The position numbers were made by a program, and so were the translations under genes. From Clostridiales bacterium Firm_14 (GTDB lineage Bacteria; Bacillota; Clostridia; Saccharofermentanales; Saccharofermentanaceae): a DNA stretch of 64,000 nucleotides. The notes beneath the pieces were generated by a model. That model did no database searches. It saw only the letters and a list, made by a program, of their open reading frames with translations, and had not been told where the DNA came from. Location of the stretch: assembly GCA_001604135.1 (NCBI GenBank), contig LVAT01000015.1:1-64000 (forward strand). Direction: 5' to 3'. Shown one piece after another: positions 61,509 through 64,000 of this stretch. Position 1 is the stretch's first letter. Every line of letters begins with the position of its first letter.

Positions 61509-61517
61509 TGATATAAT
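61509..61517 (+). promoter_or_regulatory. Extended -10 promoter of the right-hand glycan genes
   Basis: TGA precedes a perfect TATAAT (61512-61517). The leader is about 48 bases to ATG 61572. Confidence 0.5.
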
Positions 61518-61571
61518 ACAACAACGGAATGAAGTAAAGGGATCGGATCGTTTTAAGGCCGGAACACAACA

Positions 61572-62519
61572 ATGGATGAAATAGCTGTCAGCATTATCTG
61601 TGTCACTTATTGCCACGAGAAATATCTGCGCAAGGCACTGGATAGTTTTCTTTCTCAAAAGACGGATTTCAAGTTTGAAATACTTGTCCATGATGACGCT
61701 TCCGGCGATGAGACTCCCAACATCATGAGGGAATACGAACATAAATATCCTGACATCGTAAGGGCGGTCTATCAGAAAGAAAATCTCTATTCCAAGGGCG
61801 TAAGGATAACTGACGAGATACTGCTGCCGATGGTGCGCGGAAAATACATGGCATTCTGCGAAGGCGACGACTATTGGTGTGATGATAACAAACTACAGAA
61901 GCAGGTCGATTTCCTTGAGTCTCACCCTGAATACACAGTTTGTGTGCATAACACGCGGGATATTTATCTGAAGTCCGGTAAAAGCAAGATCCCTTTCGGT
62001 GACAAAGAAAAAGACCTGACGCTTGAAGATGTCATTATGCGTGGTTCCCAGTCTTTTCATTACTCGTCCCAGCTCGTAAGAACTGACTTTTATAAAAGAC
62101 TTCCTGAGTTTGCCACTCTGGCCGGCATGGTCGAAGATTATCCGGATTCGGTCTATTATGTGCTTGACGGCAAGGTTTTCTATATGCCGGAGATAATGTC
62201 TGTTCATATTATCGGCACAGAGACATCGTGGACCAGGACCATACTCCCTTTCCATGAGACCAGAGCACAGTTCTATAGAGATATCATAAACATGCTGAAG
62301 GCAGCCAATGAGTATTCACATCATAAATACGACAATCTCTTTGCTGAGGCCATAGGATTCAATGAATATAATCTCCTGCAGGCCAGGCAGGACTATAAGA
62401 GCCTCGTCAAAGTTAAGAAATACTATAATCGAGAGATCTTCATTGTAAGAGTGATCTACAAGTTGTTCTCATGGTTCCCGTTCCTGATAAAGATCAGCAA
62501 TTTCATAAGAGAGAGATAA
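61572..62519 (+). CDS. Glycosyltransferase family 2 protein
   Basis: 315 residues. VSIICVTYCHEKYLRKALDS (about 6-25) begins the GT-A domain. LVHDDASGDETPNI (about 38-51) and CEGDDYWCDDNKLQKQVDFL (about 96-115) give the nucleotide-sugar and metal sites typical of capsule glycosyltransferases. The C-terminal part has a hydrophobic stretch (about 293-308). The ribosome site is weak (GGCCGGAA). The flippase gene follows 5 bases after the stop. Confidence 0.9.
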   Translation: MDEIAVSIICVTYCHEKYLRKALDSFLSQKTDFKFEILVHDDASGDETPNIMREYEHKYPDIVRAVYQKENLYSKGVRITDEILLPMVRGKYMAFCEGDDYWCDDNKLQKQVDFLESHPEYTVCVHNTRDIYLKSGKSKIPFGDKEKDLTLEDVIMRGSQSFHYSSQLVRTDFYKRLPEFATLAGMVEDYPDSVYYVLDGKVFYMPEIMSVHIIGTETSWTRTILPFHETRAQFYRDIINMLKAANEYSHHKYDNLFAEAIGFNEYNLLQARQDYKSLVKVKKYYNREIFIVRVIYKLFSWFPFLIKISNFIRER

Positions 62520-62524
62520 AGGCA

Positions 62525-63976
62525 ATGGACAAGAGCCACAGAGGAAGCACATTATCGAACCTTATCTGGCGGTTTCTCGAACGATTCGGCGCCCAGCTGG
62601 TCACGTTTGTGCTGTCCATTGTTCTGGCAAGGATCTTAGACCCGGAGCTCTTCGGCAAGGTCGCTCTGATAACGGTTTTCATTACGATCCTTCAGGTCAT
62701 TGCCGACAGCGGCCTTGGCAGTGCCCTGATCCAGAAAAAAGATGCCGATGATCTGGATTTTTCCAGTGTGTTCATATTCAATCTCGTGTTCAGCGTCGTG
62801 GCATTCACGGTTATGTTTTTCGCTGCGCCCGTATTGGATCTGATATTTGACATGGGCGACATCGTATGGCCCGTAAGAGTGCTTAGCGTCGTCCTGATAT
62901 TGTCAGGAATCAAGAACGTCCAGATCGCCCATATATCCAGGCAAATGAAGTTTAAGCTGTTTTTCTTCTCAACACTGGGAGGAACGATAGTTTCAGCTGC
63001 AGTCGGCATCATGCTGGCGCTGAACGGATACGGCATCTGGGCACTGGTCCTTCAGATGGTCGTAAACAACGGCATCGACATGATCATCTTATGGATATTG
63101 TCCGGCTTCAGGCCGAAGATCAGGTTCGACTTCGGAAGGCTTAAGGTACTCTATTCATACGGCTGGAAACTTTTGTTGTCGTCGCTTCTGGATAATATCT
63201 ACAACGAGTTCGTAAAGCTTTTCGTAGGGCTTAAGTTTGCTGAGAACAGCCTGGCGTTCTATAACCAGGGCGCAAAGGTCCCTGAGTTCATCTTCTCGAA
63301 TTTCAACAGTGCGATGGACGGTGTTCTTTTCCCGTCGCTCGCCAAATCCCAGAGCGACAAAGATACTGTTAAGAGAATGGCCAGGAGATCCTTAAAGACC
63401 GGAATGTACATAATGCTGCCCATCATGACGGGTCTTGCTGTCTGTGCCGGGCCTCTTGTGTCAGTCTTCCTTACCAAAAAGTGGCTTCCTGCAGTTATAT
63501 ATATGAGGCTGTTCTGCATAGCGTTTGCTTTCTATCCCATTCATACGGCCAACCTCAATGTCATGAAAGCATTGGGCAGAAGTGAACTGGTACTTGTTCT
63601 CGAACTGATAAAGAAGGGGATTGGCATAGCGCTCCTTATCATCACCCTCATGATCTCTCCCGTGGCTGTCGCTGCGAGCGCTGTCATCGACTCGGTATTA
63701 TGCATATTCGTTAATGCATGCCCCAACAAGAAGAACATTGATTATGGCTTCTTAAGCCAGTTAAGAGACATCATCCCTTATGTTCTGCTTTCTGCTGCTA
63801 TGTGCGGAATCGTATATCTTGCAGGACTTATTCCTGTAAGTGACGGCATAAGGCTCCTTATCCAGATACCTGTTGGAATCATCGTCTATATCGGTTTATC
63901 AGAAGTTTTGCATATCGAATGCTACAATTATCTTAAGTCTGCAATCAAGGAGTTGTTTGCGCATGGAAAGAATTAA
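62525..63976 (+). CDS. Wzx-type polysaccharide flippase
   Basis: 483 residues with twelve to fourteen helices, MOP superfamily (oligosaccharide flippase). The start is NLIWRFLERFGAQLVTFVLS, read in full at about 11-30, followed by ILARILDPELFGKVAL-like block VLARILDPELFGKVAL (about 32-47) and DSGLGSALIQKKD (about 62-74), both typical of WzxC/TuaB-like flippases. It should move lipid-linked repeat units across the membrane. ATG 62525 has AAAGG close upstream; the earlier frame overlaps the previous gene and is rejected. The next gene starts inside its last codons. Confidence 0.9.
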   Translation: MDKSHRGSTLSNLIWRFLERFGAQLVTFVLSIVLARILDPELFGKVALITVFITILQVIADSGLGSALIQKKDADDLDFSSVFIFNLVFSVVAFTVMFFAAPVLDLIFDMGDIVWPVRVLSVVLILSGIKNVQIAHISRQMKFKLFFFSTLGGTIVSAAVGIMLALNGYGIWALVLQMVVNNGIDMIILWILSGFRPKIRFDFGRLKVLYSYGWKLLLSSLLDNIYNEFVKLFVGLKFAENSLAFYNQGAKVPEFIFSNFNSAMDGVLFPSLAKSQSDKDTVKRMARRSLKTGMYIMLPIMTGLAVCAGPLVSVFLTKKWLPAVIYMRLFCIAFAFYPIHTANLNVMKALGRSELVLVLELIKKGIGIALLIITLMISPVAVAASAVIDSVLCIFVNACPNKKNIDYGFLSQLRDIIPYVLLSAAMCGIVYLAGLIPVSDGIRLLIQIPVGIIVYIGLSEVLHIECYNYLKSAIKELFAHGKN

Positions 63977-64000
63977 GGTCACAAGAGCGGTGCTGCCTGA
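63963..64000 (+). CDS. Truncated gene start, possibly a DegT-type sugar aminotransferase
   Basis: Only 12 codons are visible: MERIKVTRAVLP, cut by the window edge. It overlaps the flippase gene by 14 bases. Aminotransferases of the DegT/DnrJ/EryC1 family in capsule loci often begin with this M-x-x-I-x-V-T-R-x-x-x-P pattern, so this is a reasonable guess, but twelve residues cannot settle it. Confidence 0.4.
   Translation, partial: MERIKVTRAVLP

Noticed and set aside
1-64000. CRISPR arrays, tRNA, rRNA, prophage or plasmid functions
   Set aside because: I saw no evenly spaced direct repeats with unique spacers, no tRNA-like cloverleaf, and no integrase, capsid or replication genes. This is by eye and a tRNA search program would be decisive.

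Overview
This window looks like chromosome from an anaerobic Firmicute of class Clostridia, probably an Oscillospirales/Saccharofermentans-type gut or rumen fibre degrader. The reasons are moderate GC by eye, strong GGAGG-type ribosome sites, a Trp T-box leader, lipoproteins with Thr/Glu-rich linkers, a GH9 cellulase, a butyrate-kinase-family enzyme beside phosphate acetyltransferase, and a GGGtGRT/NifU-like gene pair. The species assignment is inference. I see no rRNA, tRNA, CRISPR array, phage or intact insertion sequence.

Layout. 1-7.5 kb is a cell-surface block: a membrane-anchored beta-helix-like protein, a CBM-like/PIG-L deacetylase lipoprotein, a YfhO membrane protein and a GH9 cellulase lipoprotein. 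7.5-11.3 kb holds a nitroreductase, flavodoxin, SurE, a DUF1295 enzyme and a lipoprotein. 11.4-21 kb is housekeeping: CPBP protease-rluA-murI-DUF1934, rpmF, der, typA, mltG and a U32 peptidase-family gene. 21.0-21.5 kb has no ordinary gene but carries a compact RNA-like unit with its own promoter, several helices, a 21-codon ORF and a terminator. 21.5-24.4 kb is a BlaI/M56 regulatory operon. 24.5-32.7 kb holds an AI-2E-type exporter, a zinc-ribbon/DUF4190 protein and two tandem giant paralogous lipoproteins with solute-binding-like C-termini.

32.7-37.4 kb is trpDCFBA behind a tryptophan T-box, without trpEG. 37.5-40.3 kb has an XRE regulator, a 64-bp tandem repeat and the NifU-like/GGGtGRT pair behind a near-consensus promoter. 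40.4-44.5 kb has NhaC, an EamA transporter and a large unknown membrane protein. 44.5-47.5 kb is a copper efflux locus: two CsoR boxes, csoR, and a CopA whose C-terminus is a fused CopZ-like domain with its own internal ribosome site. 47.5-50.7 kb is a two-component system with two small envelope proteins. 50.7-53.9 kb carries DUF4037, pta and a buk-family kinase. 54-59 kb has a second CPBP protease, HU, and an ArsR-HMA-P-type ATPase Zn/Cd locus followed by a methyltransferase. From 59.1 kb to the right edge a surface polysaccharide cluster begins (glycosyltransferases, WbqC, methyltransferase, flippase, and a truncated gene).

Two window-wide patterns stand out. Many promoters are of the extended -10 type (TGn-TATAAT) without a convincing -35. 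Four genes (at 102, 24495, 44484 minus and 59150) have that element only 6-7 bases before the start codon and no ribosome site, which predicts leaderless mRNAs.
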